Below the pieces are notes generated by a model, which was given only the letters and a program-made list of their open reading frames with translations, did no database searches and was not told the origin of the DNA. Below, in pieces: positions 33,014 through 40,740 of a stretch of DNA of 49,213 nucleotides. Made by a program: the position numbers and the translations under genes. Within the stretch, counting starts at the first letter, position 1. The number at the start of each line of letters is the position of its first letter. Source of the DNA: an uncultured Clostridia bacterium (GTDB lineage: Bacteria; Bacillota; Clostridia; TANB77; CAG-508); assembly GCA_934184665.1 (NCBI GenBank), contig CAKPSX010000010.1, positions 1-49,213 on the forward strand, in the 5' to 3' direction.

Positions 33014-33047
33014 AAAAAGTTGCAAATGTAAAAGTTTGTAACTTTTT
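33014..33047 (+). terminator. Terminator at the A/B boundary
   Basis: AAAAAGTTGCAAA (33014-33026) pairs with TTTGTAACTTTTT (33035-33047), with one G-U pair. It could end transcription from the recombinase operon. Confidence 0.65.
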
Positions 33048-33169
33048 CTGATTTTGGTTGATAGAATAAAAGTAAAGTGATAAAATGTAGAAAATAAAAA
33101 AAAATTTAAGAATAAACAATAAAAGAGAAATATAAAAATTGACAAAACAAATTAAAATAAGGAGGTATT

Positions 33170-33703
33170 ATGTATAATCGAATTTCTATTGTAGGTGGAT
33201 CTGGTAGTGGAAAAAGTACATTATGTAATATTTTATCAAAAGAATTAAATATTCCAGCAATACACTTAGATGCCATTAATTATGAACCTAATTGGGTTGA
33301 AATTGATAAGAATGAAAGAGATAAAATAATATCTGATAAATCAAATGAAGATAAATGAATAATTGATGGCAATTATAATAAAACGCTTAAAGAGCGTTTT
33401 AATAAAGCTGATTTAATAATTTGGTTGGATTATTCTACTTTTATGCATTTAAAAGGTGTTTTTAAAAGATATTTTAAAATGCGTAATAGCGAAAGACCAG
33501 AAATACCTGGTTGTAAAGAAAAGTTAGATTTTAAATTTATAAAATATGTTCTTACTTATAATAAAAAGAAAAGACATATAATTAAAGAGTATTTAATGGA
33601 TATACCGAAAGAAAAAGTATTAATTTTTAAAAAACAAAAAGATTTAAATAAATGGCTTAAGAAATTTACAGGTAATAACAATATTTTAGAAAATTTAAAA
33701 TAA
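33170..33703 (+). pseudogene. FlaR-like P-loop nucleotide kinase with an in-frame stop
   Basis: The first 62 codons encode an AAA_17-type kinase start: ISIVGGSGSGKST (Walker A), AIHLDAINYEPNW. A TGA (33356-33358) then interrupts, and the same frame continues IIDGNYNKTLKERF, IIWLDYS and a C-terminal helix region to 33703. Relatives read W-I-I-D-G-N-Y at this point, so the TGA is best explained as TGG changed to TGA. The 177-codon frame is otherwise intact. Such DNA-topology-modulation/adenylate-kinase-like proteins phosphorylate nucleotides, but specificity is unknown. It starts with GGAGG and is the first gene of segment B. Confidence 0.8.
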
Positions 33704-33730
33704 ATATAAAAATAAGGAAGTAATAAAAAT

Positions 33731-34273
33731 ATGGAATTAGTAGATATTGTAGATGAAAATAATAAATTAACTGGACAAGTGGAAGATAGATGGGTAGCAT
33801 ATAATAAAGGATTATGGAGAAGGACAGTTTCTTGTTGGATAATTAATGAAAAAGGAGAAATACTTTTACAAAAAAGAACAGCAAATAAATTAAAAAATCC
33901 AAATAAATGGGCAAAAACTGGAGGACAAGTTGACAGTGGAGAAACAGTTGAAGAAGCTATATTTCGAGAAGTAAAAGAAGAATTAGGAATTGAAATTCCA
34001 AAAGAACAAATTAAAGTTGTGGATATTTATAAAAGTAATGATAAAAACAAACGATTTGGATATAATTTTATCTTTGTAGTTAATTGTAAAATAAAAGATT
34101 ACATATTGCAAAAAGAAGAAGTAGCAGAAGTTAAGTATGTTACAATTGAAGATATGGAATTAATCAAAAAAGAGAATGATTATAATTATACTTTTTGTGA
34201 TTGGGGTGATGAGGATTTTTATAGGGAAATAAATTTATTAAAAAATAAAAGAAAACAAATTTTAAGTGAATAA
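33731..34273 (+). CDS. NUDIX hydrolase, paralogue of the 19552 gene
   Basis: 180 residues with an intact NUDIX box: GQVDSGETVEEAIF then REVKEELGI. The N-terminal LVDIVDENNKLTG, HVSCWII-like VSCWIINEKGEI and C-terminal EVAEVKYVTIEDM follow the gene at 19552 closely along the whole length. By eye about half the residues agree. The two copies lie one in each element segment, so related elements probably shared this cargo gene. The function is probably hydrolysis of a nucleoside- or isoprenoid-type pyrophosphate. Confidence 0.88.
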   Translation: MELVDIVDENNKLTGQVEDRWVAYNKGLWRRTVSCWIINEKGEILLQKRTANKLKNPNKWAKTGGQVDSGETVEEAIFREVKEELGIEIPKEQIKVVDIYKSNDKNKRFGYNFIFVVNCKIKDYILQKEEVAEVKYVTIEDMELIKKENDYNYTFCDWGDEDFYREINLLKNKRKQILSE

Positions 34274-34275
34274 AA

Positions 34276-34525
34276 ATGAAAATTGGAATAACAACAGATA
34301 TTCATAGTAATATTAGTACATTGAATATAGTATTAAACAGGTTCTTTAGGATGTCCTGTAAAAAGTAACATAGCAAATGCAGGAATATTAGAAATAAATA
34401 AGAATGAGATATGTTACAAACAATTAAAAATTGAATATAATGTTAATGAAGTAATACAAGAAATAGAAAGATTAAAATTTCCGTTTTATAAAGGAATATT
34501 AAAAATATTTTATGGAAAGGAATAA
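34276..34525 (+). pseudogene. Metallophosphoesterase remnant with a large internal deletion
   Basis: The start MKIGITTDIHSNIST is the first metal-binding motif (D-x-H) of YfcE/MJ0936-like phosphoesterases. After about 20 codons the sequence jumps, in a different frame, to GSLGCPVKSNIANAGILEI, the typical C-terminal strand of the same family, and ends GILKIFYGKE at 34525. The core with the GDxxD and GNH(D/E) motifs is missing, so roughly 400 bases have been lost. It cannot be active. Confidence 0.8.
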
Positions 34526-34527
34526 TT

Positions 34528-35088
34528 ATGAAATTTATAATAATAACTGGACCACAAGCAGTAGGAAAGATGACAGTAGGACAAGAATTAGTAAAAATTA
34601 CAAATTTAAAATTATTACATAATCATATGACAATAGAAGTATTAACAAAAATATTTGATTATAGCAGAGATTCATTTAGAAAATTAAATGAAGAATTTAG
34701 AATAAAAATATTTGAAGAATTTGCAAAAAGTGATGAAGAAGGAATAATATTTACAACAACCTGGGACTTTGATGATGAAGAAGAATGGGCTAGAATATAT
34801 AAATATATACAAATATTTAAAGATAATAATGCACAGATTTATATTGTTGAGCTAGAGACAAACTTAGAAGAAAGATTAAAAAGAAATAAAATGGAAAATA
34901 GACTTTTAAATAAACCATCAAAGAGAAATCTAGAATGGAGCGAAAAAGATTTATTAAAATCAGTAGAAAAATATAGATTTAATTCAAAAGAAAATGAAAT
35001 AAAGGAGAAAAATTATCTAAGAATTGATAATACCAATATAAGTCCAGATAATGTAGCAAAGATGATAAAAAATAAATTTAAATTTTAA
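34528..35088 (+). CDS. Shikimate-kinase-like P-loop NTPase
   Basis: 186 residues. Walker A is GPQAVGKMTVG (8-18; Met in place of the usual Ser/Thr after Lys, with Thr next). LLHNHMTIE and a long helical lid (LNEEFRIKIFEEFAKSDEEG, then TTWDFDDEEEW) are characteristic of small AAA_18/shikimate-kinase-like proteins. ERLKRNKMENR supplies the Arg-rich lid. The family phosphorylates small molecules, but the substrates are mostly unknown. It is intact and starts 2 bases after the broken phosphoesterase, behind GGAAAGG. Confidence 0.75.
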   Translation: MKFIIITGPQAVGKMTVGQELVKITNLKLLHNHMTIEVLTKIFDYSRDSFRKLNEEFRIKIFEEFAKSDEEGIIFTTTWDFDDEEEWARIYKYIQIFKDNNAQIYIVELETNLEERLKRNKMENRLLNKPSKRNLEWSEKDLLKSVEKYRFNSKENEIKEKNYLRIDNTNISPDNVAKMIKNKFKF

Positions 35089-35159
35089 TTTATAATAAAT
35101 TAAAATATATTGCCCTGATTACTATGATTTTGGAGGGGCAAAGAATGAAGATTATAATT

Positions 35160-35451
35160 GAAGAATTAGGTAGGATTCTAAAAAATGATGAAAAGAAAAT
35201 AAACATTAGATAAAAATAGAAACATATAAAATAAAAAACTCTCATACAATAATAAAAAAGATGTATGGGAGTTTTTTATATGATTGTTTTAAATAGAAAG
35301 AGAATTAATGTAATATTATTAAGTGTGTTTGTATCAATATTTGCATTTATATTAGTTACAGACAGAAAAGCAAGTGTTCCAACAGTTTCACTGCCAGTGT
35401 CGGGAAAGACAATAGTAATAGATGCAGGACATGGAAAACCAGATGAGGGGG
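35160..35451 (+). repeat. Right copy of the duplicated target-site flank (CorC tail remnant to cwlD codon 57)
   Basis: Positions 35160-35195 match the 3' part of the CorC gene (16801-16836). At 35192 the sequence continues into the stretch that matches 16967-17228, through the hairpin and the cwlD start, up to the attachment core (35439-35451, CCAGATGAGGGGG). About 130 bases present in the left copy are absent. The duplication means the chromosomal left flank exists on both sides of the accessory DNA. Confidence 0.85.
35236..35277 (+). terminator. Hairpin overlapping the ribosome-binding site of intact cwlD
   Basis: AAACTCTCATACA (35236-35248) pairs with TGTATGGGAGTTT (35262-35274), with one G-U pair, and is followed by TTT. 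It contains the GGGAG site of cwlD. It is the counterpart of the hairpin at 17015-17054. Confidence 0.65.
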
Positions 35452-35987
35452 CAGAGAGTAGTAGAGGAACAACAGAAGCGGAAACTAACTTGAAAATTGC
35501 ATTGAAGTTACAAAATTTACTAGAACAAAGTGGTGCAACAGTTATATTAACACGTTCAGATGAAAATGCAATATATGATTTAGATGCAAAGACTTTAAAA
35601 CAGAAAAAAATATCAGATATTCACAATAGAGTAAAAATAGGAAATGAATCAAGTGCAGATATATTTGTATCAATACATCTAAATAAGATACCACAACAAC
35701 AATATGATGGATGGCAAACATTTTATAATGGAAGCAATGAAGATAGTAGGAAATTGGCAGTGTCAATACAAAATAAATTAAATGATGCAATACAAAAAGA
35801 AAATAACAGAATAGCAAAAACAATAGATAATATTTACATAATTAAACATGTTGAAATACCAACAACAATAGTTGAATGTGGATTTTTATCAAACCCAGAG
35901 GAAGAAAGAAGTTTATTAGAAGATGAATATCAAAATAAATTGGCATGGGGTATATATAATGGAGTTATTAACTATTTTTATGAATAA
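35280..35987 (+). CDS. cwlD: N-acetylmuramoyl-L-alanine amidase CwlD
   Basis: 235 residues from ATG 35280. An N-terminal membrane anchor (about 9-26) precedes an Amidase_3 domain. Zinc ligands and catalytic residues are visible: His51 in VIDAGHG, Glu66 in TTEAET, His133 in VSIHLN, and Glu199 in IVECGFLSNP. The size and anchor match CwlD, which cleaves peptide side chains in the spore cortex so that muramic-delta-lactam can be made before germination. This is the complete copy; its first 57 codons and upstream region duplicate those at 17057. The function of the gene is therefore kept despite the insertion. The attachment core for the element lies within codons 54-57. Confidence 0.9.
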   Translation: MIVLNRKRINVILLSVFVSIFAFILVTDRKASVPTVSLPVSGKTIVIDAGHGKPDEGAESSRGTTEAETNLKIALKLQNLLEQSGATVILTRSDENAIYDLDAKTLKQKKISDIHNRVKIGNESSADIFVSIHLNKIPQQQYDGWQTFYNGSNEDSRKLAVSIQNKLNDAIQKENNRIAKTIDNIYIIKHVEIPTTIVECGFLSNPEEERSLLEDEYQNKLAWGIYNGVINYFYE

Positions 35988-36050
35988 TTAAATACCTGAT
36001 GCAAATAAAAAATCAGTACAAAAATATAAAAAGATGAAATATTACAAAGA

Positions 36051-36083
36051 TTGCTGAATCCTTAGGGAAACAGCAACTTTTTT
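36051..36083 (+). terminator. cwlD terminator
   Basis: TTGCTG (36051-36056) pairs with CAGCAA (36071-36076), with a partly structured 14-base loop, followed by CTTTTTTT. Confidence 0.7.
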
Positions 36084-36104
36084 TGTAAAATTTGCTTAAA
36101 TAGA

Positions 36105-36133
36105 TTGACTTTTTGGCGTTTAGAGTGTATGAT
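36105..36133 (+). promoter_or_regulatory. Promoter of the min operon
   Basis: TTGACT (36105-36110), a 17-base spacer and TATGAT (36128-36133), 45 bases before the minD start codon. Confidence 0.7.
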
Positions 36134-36178
36134 AGTATATGTAAAAATTGGGATTTTAGAGTCCTAAGGAGGAAGATT

Positions 36179-36970
36179 ATGGGAGAAGTTATAGTTATAA
36201 CATCAGGAAAAGGTGGAGTTGGAAAAACAACAACAACTGCAAACCTAGGTTCTAGTTTAGCATTAGAAGGTAAAAAAGTAGTACTAATTGACACAGACAT
36301 TGGACTAAGAAACTTAGATGTAGTAATGGGCTTAGAGAATAGAATTGTATATGATATTGTAGATGTTGTAGAAGAAAAATGTAAACTTAGACAAGCATTA
36401 ATAAAAGATAAAAGATTTAAAGAATTATATTTATTACCAGCTGCACAAACAAGAGATAAAAGTGCAGTAAATGAAGAACAAATGAGAGCTTTAACATGTA
36501 AATTAAAAGAAGAATTTGACTATATACTTATAGACTGTCCTGCTGGAATAGAGCAAGGATTTAAAAATGCTATCGCAGGAGCTAACCGTGCAATAGTTGT
36601 AACAACAGCAGAAATATCTTCAATAAGAGATGCTGATAGAATTATAGGTTTATTAGAAGCATCTGAAATAAAAAATCCAGAGTTAGTTATAAATAGAATA
36701 AGACCTAATATGGTACGTAAAGGCGAAATGATGGATGTAAATGACATAGTAGATTTATTATCAATAGACTTACTTGGAGTAGTGCCAGATGATGAATATA
36801 TAATAACACAAACAAATAAAGGTGAACCAGTAATACAAAATAGAAAAGCACCATCAGGAAAAGCATATTTAGAAATTGCAAAAAGAGTTTTAGGTGAAGA
36901 CATAGAAGTAACTATACCTGGCAGAGAAAAAGGATTTTTTGCAAAATTAAAACGCTTATTTAAAAAATAA
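36179..36970 (+). CDS. minD: Septum site-determining protein MinD
   Basis: 263 residues. The deviant Walker A GKGGVGKTTT (about 10-19), IDTDIGLRNLD (Walker A'/switch I), DYILIDCPAGIEQGF (switch II) and a C-terminal amphipathic membrane-targeting helix (GFFAKLKRLFKK) are all present. MinD is a membrane-bound ATPase that, with MinC and here MinE, places the division septum at midcell. The start is ATG 36179, behind a perfect AAGGAGGA; a longer upstream reading is not supported. minE follows after 21 bases, then rodA. Confidence 0.96.
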   Translation: MGEVIVITSGKGGVGKTTTTANLGSSLALEGKKVVLIDTDIGLRNLDVVMGLENRIVYDIVDVVEEKCKLRQALIKDKRFKELYLLPAAQTRDKSAVNEEQMRALTCKLKEEFDYILIDCPAGIEQGFKNAIAGANRAIVVTTAEISSIRDADRIIGLLEASEIKNPELVINRIRPNMVRKGEMMDVNDIVDLLSIDLLGVVPDDEYIITQTNKGEPVIQNRKAPSGKAYLEIAKRVLGEDIEVTIPGREKGFFAKLKRLFKK

Positions 36971-36991
36971 ACAAAATTTGGAGGGTAATAA

Positions 36992-37447
36992 ATGTTCGAG
37001 AACATAATGAATTTTCTTAAAAAGATTACTAAAAAAGAAGAACAAACAGTAAAGTCAAAAGATGCTGCTAAAGAAAGATTACATCTAGTTTTGATGCAAG
37101 ATAGAGCAAATGTATCAGCAGACTTTTTAGATTTAATGAAACAAGAAATAATCGAAGTAATAAAGAAATACATAGATATAGATGAAAGTGCAATGGATGT
37201 AAGGCTTACAAATAAAGAAAATAGTGATGGAACAAATGGAGCTCCAGCACTATATGCAAATATACCTATAGTTAGTATAAAAGATGAAAATAAAAATGCT
37301 ATAAATGCAGAAGCAAAAGAAAAAAGAGAAGAAAAAGAAGAACATGAAAACACAACTATAGAAAAGCAAGAAGCCCAAGAAAAGGAAGTTGAAGAAACAA
37401 AAGAAGAACAAGAAGCAGAGCAAAATGTTCAAAAAGAAAATAAATAA
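36992..37447 (+). CDS. minE: MinE with a long charged C-terminal tail
   Basis: 151 residues; typical MinE has about 90. The N-terminal half is normal: the membrane helix MFENIMNFLKKI, then AKERLHLVLMQDRANVS (the MinD-stimulating region) and the beta-rich topological-specificity part (MKQEIIEVIKKYIDIDESAMDV then PALYANIPIV). From about residue 95 a Glu/Lys-rich tail of some 55 residues extends it, low in complexity and probably unstructured or coiled-coil. MinE stimulates MinD ATPase activity and drives its movement. A true min oscillator is usual in Clostridia that lack DivIVA-based placement. Confidence 0.9.
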   Translation: MFENIMNFLKKITKKEEQTVKSKDAAKERLHLVLMQDRANVSADFLDLMKQEIIEVIKKYIDIDESAMDVRLTNKENSDGTNGAPALYANIPIVSIKDENKNAINAEAKEKREEKEEHENTTIEKQEAQEKEVEETKEEQEAEQNVQKENK

Positions 37448-37461
37448 AAAAGAGTGATTAA

Positions 37462-38574
37462 ATGAATATAAAGAACTTTAGAAAAATTGAATGGTGGATA
37501 CCAATATGTGCATTAATATTATGTGGAATAGGACTAGTAGCACTGTTTTCAGCATCATATGATTCTGGGTTAGATGAATTCAAAAAACAGGCTATGTGGA
37601 TAGCTGTAAGTATAATAATAATGCTAATAGTAATGTTTGTAGATTATAAAATTATTATAAAATTATCACCTGTACTATATGGACTCGCGATAATAATGCT
37701 AGTGGCAGTGCTATTTACAAAACCAGTAAATGGAGCAAGAAGTTGGTTTGAAATTGGAAATGGAATGTTTTCGTTCCAGCCAGCTGAAGTATCGAAAATA
37801 TTTTTTATATTATTTTTATCATATGTAATATCAATAATACAAAGAAAAGGTAGAAATGAAATAAATAAAATACCTAAATTAGCAATAATCCTTGCTGTAA
37901 TTGCTGTACCATTAGGTTTAATTGTAATAGAGCCAGATTATGGAACAGCGGCAGCATATATAGTTGCAACCCTTTTAATGATTTTTGTTGCAGGAATTGA
38001 TAAAAAATATATAATAATAGCAACAGTAGTAATAGCTGTAGGAGTTCCACTTGCATACAATTTTATATTACCAAATCATGCAAAAACAAGAATAGATACA
38101 TTTTTACACCCAGAAGAAGATCCTAGAGGTTCTGGATATAATATAATACAATCAAAACTTGCTATTGGAGCAGGTCAACTTACAGGAATGGGAATATTAG
38201 AAGGAAACCAAACACAATTGGGATATTTATATCCTAAAACTACAGACTTTATATTTTCTGTAATAGGTGAAGAAATGGGCTTTATAGTGGCAGGAGGAGT
38301 TATAATATTAAATGTATTAATAATAACAAAATCTATACAAGTAGCAAAAGGAATAAAAGATGAAGCTGGAGCATATGTCGCAACTGGAATTGCAGGTGTA
38401 TTTTTATTCCATACATTAGAAAATATAGGGATGACAATGGGGTTATTACCAATAACAGGTGTGCCATTATTGTTTGTAAGCTATGGCGGAAGTTCAATGA
38501 TGACAAGCTTTATGTGTATAGGGATATTATTAAATATAAGTAGTCAAAGAAGAACAGGAATGTTTAATAAATAA
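37462..38574 (+). CDS. rodA: Rod-shape-determining SEDS peptidoglycan glycosyltransferase RodA
   Basis: 370 residues with about ten transmembrane segments. SEDS-family landmarks are present: NGARSWFEIG, FQPAEVSKI, EPDYGTAAAY, the extracellular loop PRGSGYNIIQSKLAIGAGQL with the catalytic-type Asp in YPKTTDFIFSVIGEE, and a final GVPLLFVSYGGSS. It polymerises lipid II for side-wall growth, working with a class B PBP such as the one encoded at 42839. The short length and PAEVSK sequence favour RodA over FtsW or SpoVE. It follows minE by 14 bases, a frequent order in Clostridia. Confidence 0.9.
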   Translation: MNIKNFRKIEWWIPICALILCGIGLVALFSASYDSGLDEFKKQAMWIAVSIIIMLIVMFVDYKIIIKLSPVLYGLAIIMLVAVLFTKPVNGARSWFEIGNGMFSFQPAEVSKIFFILFLSYVISIIQRKGRNEINKIPKLAIILAVIAVPLGLIVIEPDYGTAAAYIVATLLMIFVAGIDKKYIIIATVVIAVGVPLAYNFILPNHAKTRIDTFLHPEEDPRGSGYNIIQSKLAIGAGQLTGMGILEGNQTQLGYLYPKTTDFIFSVIGEEMGFIVAGGVIILNVLIITKSIQVAKGIKDEAGAYVATGIAGVFLFHTLENIGMTMGLLPITGVPLLFVSYGGSSMMTSFMCIGILLNISSQRRTGMFNK

Positions 38575-38591
38575 TAAAAGGAAGTAAATAT

Positions 38592-39572
38592 ATGTACTTA
38601 AAAAAACTAAAAATAGGAAATGTACAACTAGAAAATAATTTAATATTAGCACCAATGGCAGGTATAACAGACCTGCCTTTTAGGATTGTAGTAGAAAAAT
38701 TTAATCCAGGTTTAGTGTGTACAGAGATGGCAAGTTCAAAAGCCATATATTATGGAGATGAAAAAACAAAAAGCTTATTAAAAACAGATGGAGAAAAACA
38801 TCCAATAAGTATGCAAATATTTGGGAGTGACCCAGAAGCCATGGCATATTCAGCGAAACAAATAAGCAAAATTGCAGACATAATTGATATAAATATGGGA
38901 TGCCCAGCACCAAAGGTCGTGAAAAATGGAGATGGAAGTAAACTATTACTTGACCTTGCAAAAGCAGAAGAAATAATAAAGGCAGTTGTTGCTAATTCAG
39001 AAGTACCAGTAACATTAAAATTTAGAAAAGGTTGGGACAATCAACACATTGTGGCATGTGATATTGCTAAAATTGCTGAAGATAATGGAATATCAGCAAT
39101 AACAATACATGGGAGAACACGTGACGAATTTTATACTGGAAAAGCAGATTTAGATATAATAAAAAAAGTAAAAGAAACGGTAAAAATTCCTGTAATAGGT
39201 AATGGAGATATAATAGATGAAGAATCTGCAAAAAGAATGTTTGAATATACGGGAGTAGATGGCATAATGATAGGCAGAGGAGCCATAGGAAATCCATGGA
39301 TATTTGAACAAATACAATATTATTTAAAAACAGGAAATAAACTTGAAAGACCATCAAATGAAGAAAAATACAATGTTTTGAAACAACATATAGAATTATG
39401 TATAAAAGAAAAAGGAGAAAAAGTTGCTATAAATGAGATGAGAAAACATATTGCATATTATACAAAAAACTTAAAAGATGCAAGTTCTTTTAGAGTAAAA
39501 GTAAATCAGATTGATAATAAAAAAGAGCTAATAGAAACTCTAGAAAAATTTTTCTTGCAAGATAATGCATAA
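38592..39572 (+). CDS. dusB: tRNA-dihydrouridine synthase, DusB-like
   Basis: 326 residues. FMN-binding TIM-barrel motifs in order: LAPMAGITDLPFR, DINMGCPAPKVVKNGDGS (with catalytic Cys in the MGCPAPKV loop), VTLKFRKGWD, ITIHGRTRDEFYTGKADL, IPVIGNGDI and GIMIGRGAIGNPWIF. A helical tRNA-binding C-terminal domain (about 245-326) follows. It reduces uridine in the tRNA D-loop using NADPH. It is 17 bases after rodA and probably in the same operon. Confidence 0.93.
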   Translation: MYLKKLKIGNVQLENNLILAPMAGITDLPFRIVVEKFNPGLVCTEMASSKAIYYGDEKTKSLLKTDGEKHPISMQIFGSDPEAMAYSAKQISKIADIIDINMGCPAPKVVKNGDGSKLLLDLAKAEEIIKAVVANSEVPVTLKFRKGWDNQHIVACDIAKIAEDNGISAITIHGRTRDEFYTGKADLDIIKKVKETVKIPVIGNGDIIDEESAKRMFEYTGVDGIMIGRGAIGNPWIFEQIQYYLKTGNKLERPSNEEKYNVLKQHIELCIKEKGEKVAINEMRKHIAYYTKNLKDASSFRVKVNQIDNKKELIETLEKFFLQDNA

Positions 39573-39664
39573 CATCATATAAAAATTGAATTTGAAAAAG
39601 ACTCAATGTGGTAATAAGAACCAATAAATCATAATATAATTTACAAAAAGAATAGGAGGCCTGA

Positions 39665-40279
39665 ATGAAAAAGAAATATTGGTTATTATTACTAATTTTA
39701 ATTATAATTGGTATAGTTGTTTTTATTTTTTACAAAAATGGTTTTAAAAATCTGAAAATTGGAAATAATAAAACTAGTCAAGAAATCGTAGATTACATTT
39801 TAAATATTAGTTCATATGAAGTACAGGTAACTGTAAATATTACAAGTAATAAAAATAGTAACAAATATATATTAAATCAAACATATCAAAGTCCAAATAA
39901 AAGCATACAAGAAGTATTAGAACCAAGTAATATAAAAGGTGTTAAAATAGAAAATGATGGAGAAAAAACTAAAATAGAAAATACCAATTTAAATTTAAAT
40001 ACTATATTAGAAAATTATAATTATTTAGGAGACAATTGTTTAGACTTATATAGTTTTATTGAAGATTATAAACAAGATGAAAAATCATCATTTGAAGAAA
40101 ATGAATCTGAAATAATAATGAGAGCAAGAAATCATTTAGAAAATATTTATATGCAAGATAAAATTTTATATATAGATAAACAATCTCAAAAGCCAACAAA
40201 ATTGGAAATAAAGGACAACAAACAAAAAACGACAATTTACATATTATATAATGAGGTAAAGTTAGATAATGAAAATTAA
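39665..40279 (+). CDS. Membrane-anchored LolA-fold-like protein, GerS-like candidate
   Basis: 204 residues. The N-terminal anchor (KKKYWLLLLILIIIGIVVFIFY) is not a lipoprotein signal, as there is no lipobox Cys. The outer domain has repeated beta strands: SYEVQVTVNIT, KYILNQTYQSPNKSIQEVLEPSNIKGVKIENDGEKT (read as two parts), then NTILENYNYLG and the terminal TKLEIKDNKQKTTIYILYNEVKL. This layout resembles the LolA/RseB fold seen in GerS of C. difficile, an activator of CwlD. The presence of cwlD 3.7 kb upstream gives weak support. It has a good AGGAGG site. Function is inference. Confidence 0.45.
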   Translation: MKKKYWLLLLILIIIGIVVFIFYKNGFKNLKIGNNKTSQEIVDYILNISSYEVQVTVNITSNKNSNKYILNQTYQSPNKSIQEVLEPSNIKGVKIENDGEKTKIENTNLNLNTILENYNYLGDNCLDLYSFIEDYKQDEKSSFEENESEIIMRARNHLENIYMQDKILYIDKQSQKPTKLEIKDNKQKTTIYILYNEVKLDNEN

Positions 40280-40387
40280 TGTAACTTACTTTATCAATAT
40301 ATAATTGTAAAGACTAACTTTACTTCATGACTAAGTTTAAAATACGAATTAATAGACTTAAAATATACTAATTTAGGAGTGAAGAAA

Positions 40388-40735
40388 ATGGTAGTTAAAA
40401 GAGGAGATATGTTTTATGCAGATTTAAGTCCAGTTGTTGGTTCAGAACAAGGGGGAATAAGACCAGTTTTAATAATACAAAATGATTTAGGAAATAGATA
40501 TAGTCCAACTGTAATAGCAGCAGCCATAACTTCACAGACCAATAAAACAAAATTACCAACACATATAGAATTAGGTGAAAATACAAGTGGACTTAAAAGT
40601 AATTCTGTAGTATTAGCAGAACAGATAAGAACAATAGACAAAAGTAGATTAAAAGAGAAAATAGGGCATATAGATGACAATCAAATAATTAATCAATTAA
40701 ATAATGCACTTGGTGTAAGCTTTGGGCTAGATTAG
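40388..40735 (+). CDS. mazF: MazF/EndoA-type mRNA interferase
   Basis: 115 residues from ATG 40388 (AGGAG about 9 bases upstream; a GTG three codons earlier is also in frame). The PemK/MazF fold is clear: VKRGDMFYADLSPVVGSEQGGIRPVLIIQN (given as a region, residues 3-32), then VIAAAITSQ, and SVVLAEQIRTIDKSRL. The family cuts single-stranded mRNA at short sequences, and B. subtilis EndoA cuts at UACAU. No MazE/EndoAI-type antitoxin is visible before or after it in the usual position. The gene upstream is the GerS-like candidate, 108 bases away. Confidence 0.92.
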   Translation: MVVKRGDMFYADLSPVVGSEQGGIRPVLIIQNDLGNRYSPTVIAAAITSQTNKTKLPTHIELGENTSGLKSNSVVLAEQIRTIDKSRLKEKIGHIDDNQIINQLNNALGVSFGLD

Positions 40736-40740
40736 AAATA

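Larger units (their letters stand above)
32958..35159 (+). mobile_element. Element B remnant: decayed cargo segment without a recombinase
   Basis: Between the right end of A and the second copy of the target flank lie a kinase with an in-frame stop, an intact NUDIX gene, a phosphoesterase with an internal deletion and an intact P-loop kinase. No recombinase is present. A P'-like arm marks its left end; no P arm is recognised at its right end, where duplicated chromosomal sequence begins. The high share of broken genes marks it as an older, decaying insertion. Confidence 0.5.

Noticed and set aside
33170..33703. Genome-wide TGA-to-Trp recoding
   Set aside because: Long genes here use TGG for Trp and contain no in-frame TGA, and the LysR gene ends at TGA at a sensible length. 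A nonsense mutation is simpler.
17219..35451. Insertion-sequence-driven (composite transposon) origin of the accessory region
   Set aside because: No IS transposase or IS-type terminal repeats are seen; serine recombinases and core sites explain the ends better.
36520..37353. 277-codon open frame on the minus strand across minD and minE
   Set aside because: It overlaps two well-supported genes, is rich in Ser/Phe/Ile as expected from reversed AT-rich codons, and has no ribosome-binding site or recognisable domain.
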